Shown piece by piece: positions 44,882-55,024 of a stretch of DNA of 64,000 nt. The notes beneath the pieces were generated by a model. It was not told where the DNA came from. It made no database searches and saw only the letters and a list, made by a program, of their open reading frames with translations. Numbering within the stretch: position 1 is the first letter of the stretch; each line of letters begins with the position of its first letter. A program made the translations under genes and the position numbers. Origin of the DNA: Wenjunlia vitaminophila DSM 41686 (GTDB taxonomy: Bacteria; Actinomycetota; Actinomycetes; Streptomycetales; Streptomycetaceae); the NCBI RefSeq assembly GCF_000380165.1, contig NZ_KB904655.1, positions 53,321 through 117,320 on the forward strand, given 5' to 3'.

Positions 44882-46006
44882 TCACGCCAGGACGGCGTCC
44901 AGTTCGGTCACCTCCAGGCCGTGTGCCTCCCCCACCGGCCCGTAGACCACCGTTCCCTCATGGGTGTTGATGCCCTTGGCCAGCGCGGCGTCACGGCGGC
45001 ACGCCTCGCGCCAGCCGCGGTTGGCCAGCTCCAGCACGTAGGGCAGGGTCGCGTTGGTCAACGCGAACGTGGAGGTGTTGGGCACCGCTCCGGGCATGTT
45101 GGCGACGCAGTAGAACACCGTGTCGTGCACCGGATAGGTGGGCTCGGCGTGGGTGGTGGGGCGGGAGTCGGCGAAGCAGCCCCCCTGGTCGATCGCGATG
45201 TCCACCAGGACCGAACCGCGCTTCATCCGGGACACCAGGTCGTTGCTGATCAGCTTGGGCGCCTTCGCCCCGGGGACCAGCACCGCGCCGATGACCAGGT
45301 CCGCCTCGAGGACGGCCTGCTCGAGCTGGTAGGCGTTGGAGGCGAGGGTCGTGACCCGGGTGCCGAAGATCCGGTCGGCCTCGCGCAGCTTGTTCAGGTC
45401 CAGGTCGAGCAGGGTGACCTGGAAGCCCATGCCCACCGCCACCTGGACGGCGTTCCAACCGGAGACGCCGGCGCCGATCACCACCGCCCGGCCCGGGGCC
45501 ACTCCCGGCACGCCGCCGGGCAGCACCCCCCGGCCCCCCGCGGAGCGCATCAGGTGGTAGGCGCCGACCTGGGGGGCGAGCCGCCCGGCCACCTCGGACA
45601 TCGGGGCCAGGAGCGGGAGCGCTCCCCCGGGCAGTTGCACGGTCTCGTACGCGATGGCCGTGGTGCCGGAGTCCAGCAGTGCCGCGGTGCACTCGGCGGA
45701 CGCGGCGAGGTGGAGGTAGGTGAACAGCGTCTGGTCCTTGCGCAGCCGGTGGTACTCCTGCTCGATCGGCTCCTTCACCTTCAGCAGCAGGTCCGCGGTG
45801 CCCCAGACCTCGTCGGCCGTGCCCAGGACCGTGGCACCCGCCCCGACGAACTCCTCGTCGGATATGGAGGAACCGACTCCGGCATCGTGCTCCACATAGA
45901 CCTGGTGCCCGTTGCGGACGAGTTCGTGGACGCCGGCCGGGGTGATGGCGACGCGGAACTCGTTGTTCTTGACTTCCCGGGGGATACCGACCTTCACGGT
46001 GATCAC
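44882..46006 (-). CDS. ald: Alanine dehydrogenase
   Basis: The 374-residue enzyme reversibly deaminates L-alanine to pyruvate and ammonia with NAD. It starts VKVGIPREVKNNEFRVAITPAGV, with the substrate-binding KVKEP and the catalytic His region LHLAAS, and the NAD motif VVIGAGVSGWNAVQVAVGMG. VDIAIDQGGCFADSRPTTH is also diagnostic. GTG 46006 has AAGGA just upstream. It has its own promoter at 46090-46117. Its neighbour parA is 477 bases away and not obviously co-transcribed. Confidence 0.96.
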   Translation of the reverse strand: MITVKVGIPREVKNNEFRVAITPAGVHELVRNGHQVYVEHDAGVGSSISDEEFVGAGATVLGTADEVWGTADLLLKVKEPIEQEYHRLRKDQTLFTYLHLAASAECTAALLDSGTTAIAYETVQLPGGALPLLAPMSEVAGRLAPQVGAYHLMRSAGGRGVLPGGVPGVAPGRAVVIGAGVSGWNAVQVAVGMGFQVTLLDLDLNKLREADRIFGTRVTTLASNAYQLEQAVLEADLVIGAVLVPGAKAPKLISNDLVSRMKRGSVLVDIAIDQGGCFADSRPTTHAEPTYPVHDTVFYCVANMPGAVPNTSTFALTNATLPYVLELANRGWREACRRDAALAKGINTHEGTVVYGPVGEAHGLEVTELDAVLA

Positions 46007-46089
46007 GATCCTTGGGTGATGAGGATGTGTGGGGGTGCGACGCCGACCAGGATCACCGGTGCCGGCCGCACAGCACTGCGACAGAATCG

Positions 46090-46117
46090 AGTGTAATGAA
46101 GGCAGAGGCCGTGTCTA
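46090..46117 (-). promoter_or_regulatory. Promoter of ald
   Basis: On the minus strand TAGACA (46117-46112), 16 bases, TACACT (46095-46090), giving a leader of about 75 bases. The surrounding sequence is AT-rich. Confidence 0.45.
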
Positions 46118-46189
46118 GCCTTGCAAAGTTAATTATTTTCTCGACGACATCAGTGGATTCATAGGTTTCTCTCCTTGGGCAGCACAAGA

Positions 46190-48367
46190 TCACCCGGCGA
46201 GTAGGCGTTCCGCCTCGGCGCGCTGGACCCGGGCTCCGGCGGGGTCGCCCAACCGCTCGAGGGTGTCCGCCATGCGCAGCAGCACAGCGGCCTCCAGCCG
46301 AACGTCCTCCGCCTGCCGGGCCCAGAGCAGTGCCTCGCGGTACGTCCGCAGACACTCCTCCGGGTCTCCTGCGTACTGCCATACGTGGGCGAGCTCGGTG
46401 AGGGCTTGAGCGGCGGCCGGAACGTCATCGAGCCGACGGTGCAGCGCGGCGACGGCCCGCCACCCCCGGGCTGCGTCGTCCCAGCGCCCCATCCGGAGCT
46501 GGACACCGGCGACCAGGCCCCGCAGCCGGGCCTCGTCGGCCCGTTCGCCCCGGGCGAGGCGCACCGCCAGCGCCCTGCCGTACCAGTCGGCGGCCCGCTG
46601 GAGGTCGCCCGCCCCGGCGTGGGTGTCGCCGATGGCCTCCAGCGCCCTCGCGGCCAGGGTCTCGTCACGGCCCCGCCGGGCCGCGGCCAGCGCCTCGCGG
46701 TAGCCGTCGAGCGCGGGCCCGCGACGTCCCCGCACGACGTCGAGGTCGGCGAGGTTGATCAGGGCCGCGGCCTGCTCCCTGGGCCGCCCCCGCCGGACCG
46801 CGATCCGGTGCAGCAGGCGGTGCAGGAGGTACAGCTCCGCCAGGGAGCCGGCGCGGGCCGCCTCCCCCTCCGGTGTGCACAGGACCTGGACCAGGGCCGC
46901 CACCAGTCGGCGGGCCAGGGTGTCCAGGTCCCCGTCGGCCGCGGCGGCGGACGCGGCGGCGAGCAGCGCCGGCAGCCGTCGGCGCAGCCAGTCCGCGGCG
47001 TCCCGCCGGGAGGCGAACCGCAGGTCTCGGGGCGGTGGTTCCACGGGGCCGCCCTGCTCGGGGGGCGCCGGGCACAGCGCGGCGTGGCAGGCCCCCACCT
47101 GCCGCACCGTTCGCTCCAGCATCCTGGCCACGGCCAACGTGATCTCGGCCGGCCGGTCCAGGGCGTCCGACAGCTCGGTCAGCGCCGCGTGCAGGCAGCC
47201 GGGCACCCGGTACTCGCCCGGGACGTCGTCCGGTGTCAACAGCCCCTGGTCAGCGAGGTCCCTGAGCACCGTCCCGGCCACCCGCACCGAACTGCCGGAG
47301 AGCGCGGAGGCGACGTGGGCGTCCACCACCCCGGCGGGGGCCAGGACGAGCAGCCGCAACATCCGGGCGGGTCCCGCCGGCAACCCCTCGTAGGCCAGGT
47401 GGAAGGCCCTGGCCAGGGGGGTCCGCGGGCCGGTGTCCTGGGCGCCGGGCTCGTGCAGCCTGGACACCGCGTCGGCGACCGACATCCGCGGCTGGGCCGC
47501 CAACGCCCCACCGGCCAGGCGCAGCGCCGTCGGGTGCGCGCCGCACTCCTGGACCAGCGCCTCCACCGCCCTGGGGTCGCAGGCGACGCGGGTGGAGCCC
47601 AGCGTCCGCCCCAGCAGCGCGGTGGCCGCGGCGAGGTCCAGGCCCCCGAGGACGCAGGGCCGGACGTCGGGCACCGCGGTCAACGGGCCGCTCGCGGTCA
47701 CCACGACCAGGCAGCCGGAGCCGGGCGGCAGCAGCGGCAGCACCTGCTCGGAGTCCGCGACGTCGTCGAGGACCAGCAGGGCCCGGCGCCCCGTCAACAC
47801 CCGGCGCACCCGGGCGACCAGCTCTGCCTCGACGGTCTCGGGCGGCGCCGGAGCACCGAACGCCCGCAGCAGGTCCACGGCGACCCGCCGCACGGGAACG
47901 CGTCGGCGGTCCCGGTCCACCAGCCGGGCGAAGAACCGCCCGTCCGGGTAGTCGCCGGCGACCTGGTGGGCCAGGTGCAGGGCGAGCGCGGTCCTGCCGA
48001 CCCCCGGACGGCCGGCCACCAGCAGCACCCGGCTGGCACGGGCCGGGCCGCCCCGACCACTCAGGCCGGGCCGGTCGATCTCGGCCCGCAGCGCCGCGGT
48101 CTCGGCCTGCCGGCCGAAGAACGGCTGGGGAACGGGGGGCAGCCAGTCGGGTGGGGTGGGCGGGCGGGGCGTCGTCCCGCGTTCGGTCCCCCCGGACCGG
48201 CCCCGTCGCTCGATCACGCCCGGGGGGGAAGGGGCCCCGGGCGACGCGGACCGTTTCGGGGACGGTCGTGGGGGCGGTTCCTGCCGGGGCAGGACGGCGC
48301 GCGCCTCCGACCCGTTGGACCGCACCGCCTGTTCAGCCACGGAGCCACACTCCTGAACGCCACGCAC
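46190..48367 (-). CDS. STAND/NB-ARC-like ATPase with TPR repeats
   Basis: The 725-residue protein has a disordered Pro-rich N-terminus (about 1-75), an NB-ARC-like domain (about 80-390) with FFGRQAETAALRAE, a P-loop GRPGVGRTALALHLAHQ (about 117-125), Walker B ALLVLDDV, and a winged-helix-like region, then helical TPR repeats to the end. The P-loop lysine is replaced by arginine (GVGRT), so ATP hydrolysis may be altered. Such STAND proteins act as signal-regulated switches. GTG 48367 has GGGAG seven bases upstream. It lies upstream of ald on the same strand. Confidence 0.78.
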   Translation of the reverse strand: MRGVQECGSVAEQAVRSNGSEARAVLPRQEPPPRPSPKRSASPGAPSPPGVIERRGRSGGTERGTTPRPPTPPDWLPPVPQPFFGRQAETAALRAEIDRPGLSGRGGPARASRVLLVAGRPGVGRTALALHLAHQVAGDYPDGRFFARLVDRDRRRVPVRRVAVDLLRAFGAPAPPETVEAELVARVRRVLTGRRALLVLDDVADSEQVLPLLPPGSGCLVVVTASGPLTAVPDVRPCVLGGLDLAAATALLGRTLGSTRVACDPRAVEALVQECGAHPTALRLAGGALAAQPRMSVADAVSRLHEPGAQDTGPRTPLARAFHLAYEGLPAGPARMLRLLVLAPAGVVDAHVASALSGSSVRVAGTVLRDLADQGLLTPDDVPGEYRVPGCLHAALTELSDALDRPAEITLAVARMLERTVRQVGACHAALCPAPPEQGGPVEPPPRDLRFASRRDAADWLRRRLPALLAAASAAAADGDLDTLARRLVAALVQVLCTPEGEAARAGSLAELYLLHRLLHRIAVRRGRPREQAAALINLADLDVVRGRRGPALDGYREALAAARRGRDETLAARALEAIGDTHAGAGDLQRAADWYGRALAVRLARGERADEARLRGLVAGVQLRMGRWDDAARGWRAVAALHRRLDDVPAAAQALTELAHVWQYAGDPEECLRTYREALLWARQAEDVRLEAAVLLRMADTLERLGDPAGARVQRAEAERLLAG

Positions 48368-48611
48368 CCGCCTACTCCCGTCGCCGGCGGGGACGGTCCC
48401 GAGAGTAGTTCAGACCGGTCCCACCGCGCCGTCCCCGTCGGTCGAGGTCACCGAGCAGGGACGTCCCCCTCTCCCCGGGGAGCCTCCCGCCCCGGGACGG
48501 GCCGAGCGCTCCCGGGCCACACCGCCGTCCGGCCCGAGGGGGTCGTCCGAACCGGGCGGGTCCCCAGCCGGCGTTCCGGCACGGCCGGCCCGCCGGGCGG
48601 CAGCGGTGCGC

Positions 48612-49244
48612 CTACGCCTGGTACGGCCGGGCCGGCCACGGCGCTTCCGCCGGGCGCAGCGCGTCCAGGCCGTCGCCGTTGAGCGCGGCGTTGACCGCCA
48701 GCACACCGGCCACCAGGCAGGTGTTGTGCAGTTCCCCGGAGAGCACCCCCCGGGTCAGTTCGACCAGCGGGACCCGCCCCAGCTCCATGTCGGCCTCTTC
48801 CTGGGCGACTTCGAAACGTTCGCCCTCCACGGGGGACACCCCCCGGGCGAGGAAGATCCGCACGGCCTCGTCGCAGCCTCCGGGGGAGGTGTACAGGTCC
48901 ACCAGCACCCGCCAGTCGTCCGCCTTGCAGTGCGCCTCCTCGTACAGCTCGCGCTGGGCGGCGCGCAGCGGGTGCTCGCCGGGGACGTCGAGCAGCCCGG
49001 CCGGGATCTCCCAGAGCCGCTGCCGCACCGGGTGGCGGTACTGGCGGACGAGGACGACGTGCTGCTCGTCGTCGAGTGCGAGCACGGCGACCGACCCGGG
49101 ATGGGTCTGGTAGTCGCGGCGGGCGGTGCTTCCGTCCGGCATGACCACCTCGTCCGTGCGCACCCCGGTGACCTTGCCGGTGAACGGGACGGTGGTGCCG
49201 GTGACCGGCCACTCCTCGGGGATGTCTCGCAGGTCACTGCCCAT
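48612..49244 (-). CDS. NUDIX hydrolase (ADP-ribose pyrophosphatase type)
   Basis: The 210-residue enzyme has a Nudix box at about residues 83-105 (GLLDVPGE then RELYEEAH), which binds Mg and catalyses pyrophosphate cleavage. Flanking sequence (SVAVLALDDEQHVVLVRQYRHPVRQRLWEIPAG; DEAVRIFLARGVS) is typical of ADP-ribose pyrophosphatases. The final Nudix glycine is replaced by His, a known family variant. ATG 49244 is chosen. It lies 88 bases after pyrG on the same strand, the common actinobacterial order. Confidence 0.9.
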   Translation of the reverse strand: MGSDLRDIPEEWPVTGTTVPFTGKVTGVRTDEVVMPDGSTARRDYQTHPGSVAVLALDDEQHVVLVRQYRHPVRQRLWEIPAGLLDVPGEHPLRAAQRELYEEAHCKADDWRVLVDLYTSPGGCDEAVRIFLARGVSPVEGERFEVAQEEADMELGRVPLVELTRGVLSGELHNTCLVAGVLAVNAALNGDGLDALRPAEAPWPARPYQA

Positions 49245-49332
49245 GGTGCAGGTCGGTCCTTAGGCGTCTCGTGGAGGTCGGGTGCTGGTGGACGCGCGAG
49301 GGCGCCGACCACCACCGTATCCGCAGGGGCGG

Positions 49333-51042
<1,710 letters not shown>

Positions 51043-51577
51043 CAGGGGGCTCCCGTGGGTCGCTGTTGAGGCGGAACGGTCCGGACCCTCGAACGACAGG
51101 GCCGCGCCGTCGATGCGGGCAGTGGTGCGTCCCACCGGTCCACGGGCTACCAGGGTAACAGCGCCCGGCCACGACGTGTGCCGGTGACTCCGCAGGTACC
51201 GGCGACGACGGAGCGTCCCGAGGACCCGTGGTGGACGTCACCCAAACACCGCATCCACCCACGGCAGATAAGGCATATGGTGTGTTCTGCGCCGCACCGC
51301 GCCGGGGCTCGACGCGACACCCCTTCGGCGTCGTATCCTGCTCGGACATCGCTGCGAGCCGGCCGGCAAGGCATCACATCGCCCGCGTCCGTTGCCCTAG
51401 CATCGATCCGACCGCGCACGACCGGCGGCGGATACGTTGGCTGGGGGCGGGGCACCGGAGCAGTGGCTCGTCGAGCACGACGCTTCGGGTCCAGCCGCCA
51501 AGCAGATCCCTTCGGGCGTCGTCACATACCCCGCAATCACGGGCCCGATCAGGGCCAACGTTCGACTGGAGATGCAC
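51043..51577. other. 535-base divergent region between pyrG and GH15 genes
   Basis: It must hold two promoters. On the minus strand TACCCT (51157-51152) resembles a pyrG -10 element; on the plus strand TAGCAT (51400-51405) is the best GH15 -10 candidate. Neither has a convincing -35. No coding frame with normal codon bias or RNA fold was recognised. Confidence 0.4.
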
Positions 51578-53383
51578 GTGGCCGGGCGCATCGAGGACTA
51601 CGCACTCATCGGTGACATGCAGACCGCCGCACTGGTCTGCCGCAACGGATCCGTTGACTGGCTCTGCCTGCCCCGATTCGACTCGCATGCCGTCTTCGCC
51701 GCGCTGCTCGGCACCGAGGAGCACGGCTACTGGCGGATCGGTCCCGCTCACGCCGAGGGCGAGGCCCCGCCTCCGGCGACCCGCCGGAGGTACCGCGGCG
51801 ACTCGCTGGTGCTGGAGTCGGAGTGGGACACGCCCGACGGCACGGTGCGGGTGATCGACTTCATGCCGCCCCGGGAGGGCGCGCCCCAGCTCACCCGGAT
51901 CGTGGAGGGCGTCACCGGCCAGGTGCCGGTGCGGTCCAACCTGCGGATGCGCTTCTCCTACGGCTGGGTGGTGCCGTGGGTGCACAAGGTGGACGGACGG
52001 ACGGTGGCCGTCGCCGGGCCCGACTCGGTGTGGCTGGACACCAACGCCGAGACCTACGGCAAGGACCTGACCACCTACTCCGACTTCACCGTGGGGCCGG
52101 GGGAGCGGGTGGCGTTCGCCCTGAGCTGGGAGCGGTCGCACATGCCCCCGCCGTCGCTGCCGGAGCCGGAGGAGTCGCTCGCGGCCACGGAGCGGTTCTG
52201 GCAGGAGTGGTCCGCCCAGTGCACCTACCACGGCCCCTACCGGGACGCCGTGGTGCGCTCGCTGATCACGCTGAAGGCCCTGACCTACGGGCCGACGGGC
52301 GGCATCGTCGCGGCGCCCACCACCTCGCTGCCCGAGCACATCGGCGGGGTGCGCAACTGGGACTACCGGTTCACCTGGCTCCGGGACGCGGCGATCACGC
52401 TGTCCTCGCTGCTGCGCACCGGCTACCGTGAGGAGGCCGGTGCCTGGCGGGAGTGGCTGTTGCGGGCGGTCGCAGGTGACCCGGAGAACCTGCAGATCAT
52501 GTACGGGATCGCCGGTGAGCGGGAGCTCGGCGAGACCGAGCTGTCCTGGCTGCCGGGGTACGAGAACTCCTCCCCGGTGCGGGTCGGCAACCAGGCGGCG
52601 CGCCAGCTCCAGCTCGACGTGTACGGCGAGGTCACCGAGGCCCTGCACCTGGGCAACATGACCGGGCTCGCCAGGAACGACTACGCCAGCCAGCTCCAGA
52701 TGCAGCTCATCGGCTACCTGGAGAACCACTGGCACGAGCCCGACGAGGGGATCTGGGAGGTGCGCGGGCCGCGCCGGCACTTCGTGCACTCCAAGGTCAT
52801 GGCCTGGGTCGCGGTGGACCGGACGGTCAAGATGCTGGAGCAGACCCCCGTGGAGGGCCCGGTGGACCGCTGGCGCGCCCTGCGCGACAAGATCCACCGC
52901 GAGGTGTGCGAGAAGGGCTACGACCCGCAGCGGAACACCTTCACCCAGTCCTACGGCTCCGCTGAGCTGGACGCGTCGCTGCTGCTGATCCCGCAGGTGG
53001 GCTTCCTGCCGCCGGACGACAAGCGGGTGATCGGCACCATCGAGGCGATCCAGCGGGAGCTGAGCACCAAGGACGGCTTCGTCCTGCGCTACCCGCTGTC
53101 CCAGGGGGGCGACGACAACCTGGACGGGCTGCCCGGCGACGAGGGCGCCTTCCTGGCCTGTTCGTTCTGGCTCGCCGACGACCTGGCGATGATCGGGCGG
53201 GTCGAAGAGGCCAGGAAGCTGTTCGAGAAGCTCCTGGCGCTCCGCAACGACCTGGGACTCCTCGCCGAAGAGTGGGACCCGCGGCAACAGCGTCAGGTGG
53301 GCAACTTCCCGCAGGCGTTCAGCCACGTGCCGCTGATCGACACGGCGCTGCGGCTGACCGCGTCCGGCGCCTACGGGGGCTGA
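51578..53383 (+). CDS. GH15 glucoamylase/trehalase-type glycoside hydrolase
   Basis: The 601-residue protein belongs to glycoside hydrolase family 15: MAGRIEDYALIGDMQTAALVC start, SVDWLCLPRFDSHAVFAALLG, and the catalytic domain with GGVRNWDYRFTWLRDAA (about residue 258), YGIAGER and the closing GNFPQAFSHVPLIDTAL. Actinobacterial members of this cytoplasmic group act as trehalases or oligosaccharide hydrolases. GTG 51578 is chosen because GGAG lies six bases upstream and relatives begin here; ATG 51572 is too close to that site. It has no signal peptide. Confidence 0.93.
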   Translation: MAGRIEDYALIGDMQTAALVCRNGSVDWLCLPRFDSHAVFAALLGTEEHGYWRIGPAHAEGEAPPPATRRRYRGDSLVLESEWDTPDGTVRVIDFMPPREGAPQLTRIVEGVTGQVPVRSNLRMRFSYGWVVPWVHKVDGRTVAVAGPDSVWLDTNAETYGKDLTTYSDFTVGPGERVAFALSWERSHMPPPSLPEPEESLAATERFWQEWSAQCTYHGPYRDAVVRSLITLKALTYGPTGGIVAAPTTSLPEHIGGVRNWDYRFTWLRDAAITLSSLLRTGYREEAGAWREWLLRAVAGDPENLQIMYGIAGERELGETELSWLPGYENSSPVRVGNQAARQLQLDVYGEVTEALHLGNMTGLARNDYASQLQMQLIGYLENHWHEPDEGIWEVRGPRRHFVHSKVMAWVAVDRTVKMLEQTPVEGPVDRWRALRDKIHREVCEKGYDPQRNTFTQSYGSAELDASLLLIPQVGFLPPDDKRVIGTIEAIQRELSTKDGFVLRYPLSQGGDDNLDGLPGDEGAFLACSFWLADDLAMIGRVEEARKLFEKLLALRNDLGLLAEEWDPRQQRQVGNFPQAFSHVPLIDTALRLTASGAYGG

Positions 53384-53409
53384 CCGCGGGGCGCCGACCG
53401 GCCAGGGGC

Positions 53410-54564
53410 TCATCGCACCCTGGCCTGGGTCAGCTCGTCGTAGACGCTCAGCACCTGGGTCACCGTGTCGTCCTCGTTCGGCCAGGTGGTGGCCTGGACC
53501 CGCCCCAGCTCCGCCAGCGCCGCCCGCCGCGCCGGGTCCGTGACCAGGCCGGCAACGGCCCGGGCGAGAGCGGCGGTGTCACCGTCCGGAACCAGCACCG
53601 CGGCGTCCCCGACCAGCTCGGGGACGCCGCCCACCGCCGTGGACACCAACGGCGTGCCGCCGCGCAGCGCCTCCTGGACGATCAGCGACCGCCCCTCCCA
53701 GCCACCGGACAGCACCACGGCGTCGGCGGCGGTCAGCAGGTCGGGGACGTCGTCCCGACGGCCGAGCAACCGCACCGGCAGGCCTTCGGCGTCGATCCGC
53801 TGCTGGAGCCGACCGAGCTCCTCGCCCTCACCCACCACCACCAGCAGCGGGCGCGGGTCCAGTTCACGCCAGTCCCGGGCGGCGTCCAGCAGCTCCGTGA
53901 ACCGCTGGCGGGGGACCAGCGAGCCCACGGTGAGCAGCAGCGGACGGCTGCCCACCCCCAGTTCGGCGCGGACCCTGCGGCGCACCAGCACGGCGTCCTG
54001 GCCGGTCGCCGGCGGCTGGGGCGCGGCCACCGGGGAGAGCCTGGCGTCCCTCGCGCCCATGGCACGGGCCCAGCCCACCAGGTCGGAGGAGGCGCCGAGC
54101 ACCAGGTCCGCGGTGTGTATCACCCGTCGTTCCACCAGGGCGAGCAGCCGCCTGCCGGGCTCCGGCGCGGCCACGCCGCCGTGCAGGGTGACCACGAGGG
54201 GAACCCTGCGCCGCCGGGACCGCAGCCGGCGCAGCGCCAACGAGGCCAGCACCCCGGCGCGCAGGCCGTGCGCGTGCACCACGCCGGCCGAGCCGGAGAC
54301 GTAGCGCAGCACCGCGAGCGCCGCGGCCTCGTCCCGGGCGCTGGTGGAGCCGCCGAACTCCACCGTGCGGAACCCGATCCCCTCCTTGGTGAACTGGTGG
54401 GCGGACTCGGCGCGCACCGGCCCGCACACCGTCACCTCCACGCCGCGGGCCACCAGACCACGTGCCAGCGAACTCACGTGCGCACCCACTCCGCAACCGG
54501 TGCCGTCGTCCAGCACCTGCACGGCGTGCAACTGCCCCAGCCCGGCGCTCGTGGTGGTGTTCAC
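53410..54564 (-). CDS. GT4-family glycosyltransferase
   Basis: The 384-residue protein is a GT-B glycosyltransferase. The N-terminal half has LHAVQVLDDGTGCGVGAHVSSLARGLVARG with the acceptor glycine loop; the donor half has LLTVGSLVPRQRFTELLDAARD and E-x7-E in WEGRSLIVQEAL. It has no membrane helix. GTG 54564 has GGGAG about 11 bases upstream. It converges with the GH15 gene 26 bases away and lies in the pyrG-recN region, an order shared with Streptomyces. Its product is not predictable. Confidence 0.87.
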   Translation of the reverse strand: MNTTTSAGLGQLHAVQVLDDGTGCGVGAHVSSLARGLVARGVEVTVCGPVRAESAHQFTKEGIGFRTVEFGGSTSARDEAAALAVLRYVSGSAGVVHAHGLRAGVLASLALRRLRSRRRRVPLVVTLHGGVAAPEPGRRLLALVERRVIHTADLVLGASSDLVGWARAMGARDARLSPVAAPQPPATGQDAVLVRRRVRAELGVGSRPLLLTVGSLVPRQRFTELLDAARDWRELDPRPLLVVVGEGEELGRLQQRIDAEGLPVRLLGRRDDVPDLLTAADAVVLSGGWEGRSLIVQEALRGGTPLVSTAVGGVPELVGDAAVLVPDGDTAALARAVAGLVTDPARRAALAELGRVQATTWPNEDDTVTQVLSVYDELTQARVR

Positions 54565-55024
54565 GGGTAAACGTGCTCCCGGGTCGTCCCTCGTCGGGGC
54601 GGGTGCGCCAGCCCGGGCCGACGCTCCCACCGCTGTCCCTGAGCCTTTCACAGGCACCCCTGACGCGCGTAGATCAGCTTCACCGAATGGGCTGAACCAG
54701 TGAACGTCGTCTCCCGGGCCACCCTCACGGGTCCGGTCGGACCAGGATGACGAACCCTCACCAACGTCTCCCCTGACAGTGCCAGCGCGGGGCGCGCGCC
54801 GCAAGACATATGCCATTCGGCTATGCCCGAGCCCGCCGAACACCGACGGTCCCCGGTGCAGAGCACACGGTAGCCCACGCCTGTGACAACGCATTGCGCA
54901 CCCCTCGGCGCGACGAGTCACCGCAGGTGAACGCGGGGTGCCGCTCTTGTGGTGATGGTGTGTGCATGTCGCGTCCGGGGGCGTCCCCGCGCCGAGGCGT
55001 TCCGCGGCCCCGACGCGGCGACGG
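54565..55024. other. 460-base region between recN and the glycosyltransferase gene
   Basis: It lies downstream of recN and upstream of the glycosyltransferase gene (both minus strand). Around 54806-54828 the minus strand carries GGCATA twice, nine bases apart, in an AT-richer patch with CATATG. A loose inverted repeat TTCAC/GTGAA occurs near 54678-54702. No RNA gene or good terminator was recognised. Confidence 0.4.

Noticed and set aside
51230..51256. GTTT-N14-GGGTCC on the minus strand before pyrG
   Set aside because: The -10 does not match GGGTA(C/T) and a housekeeping gene is an unlikely target.
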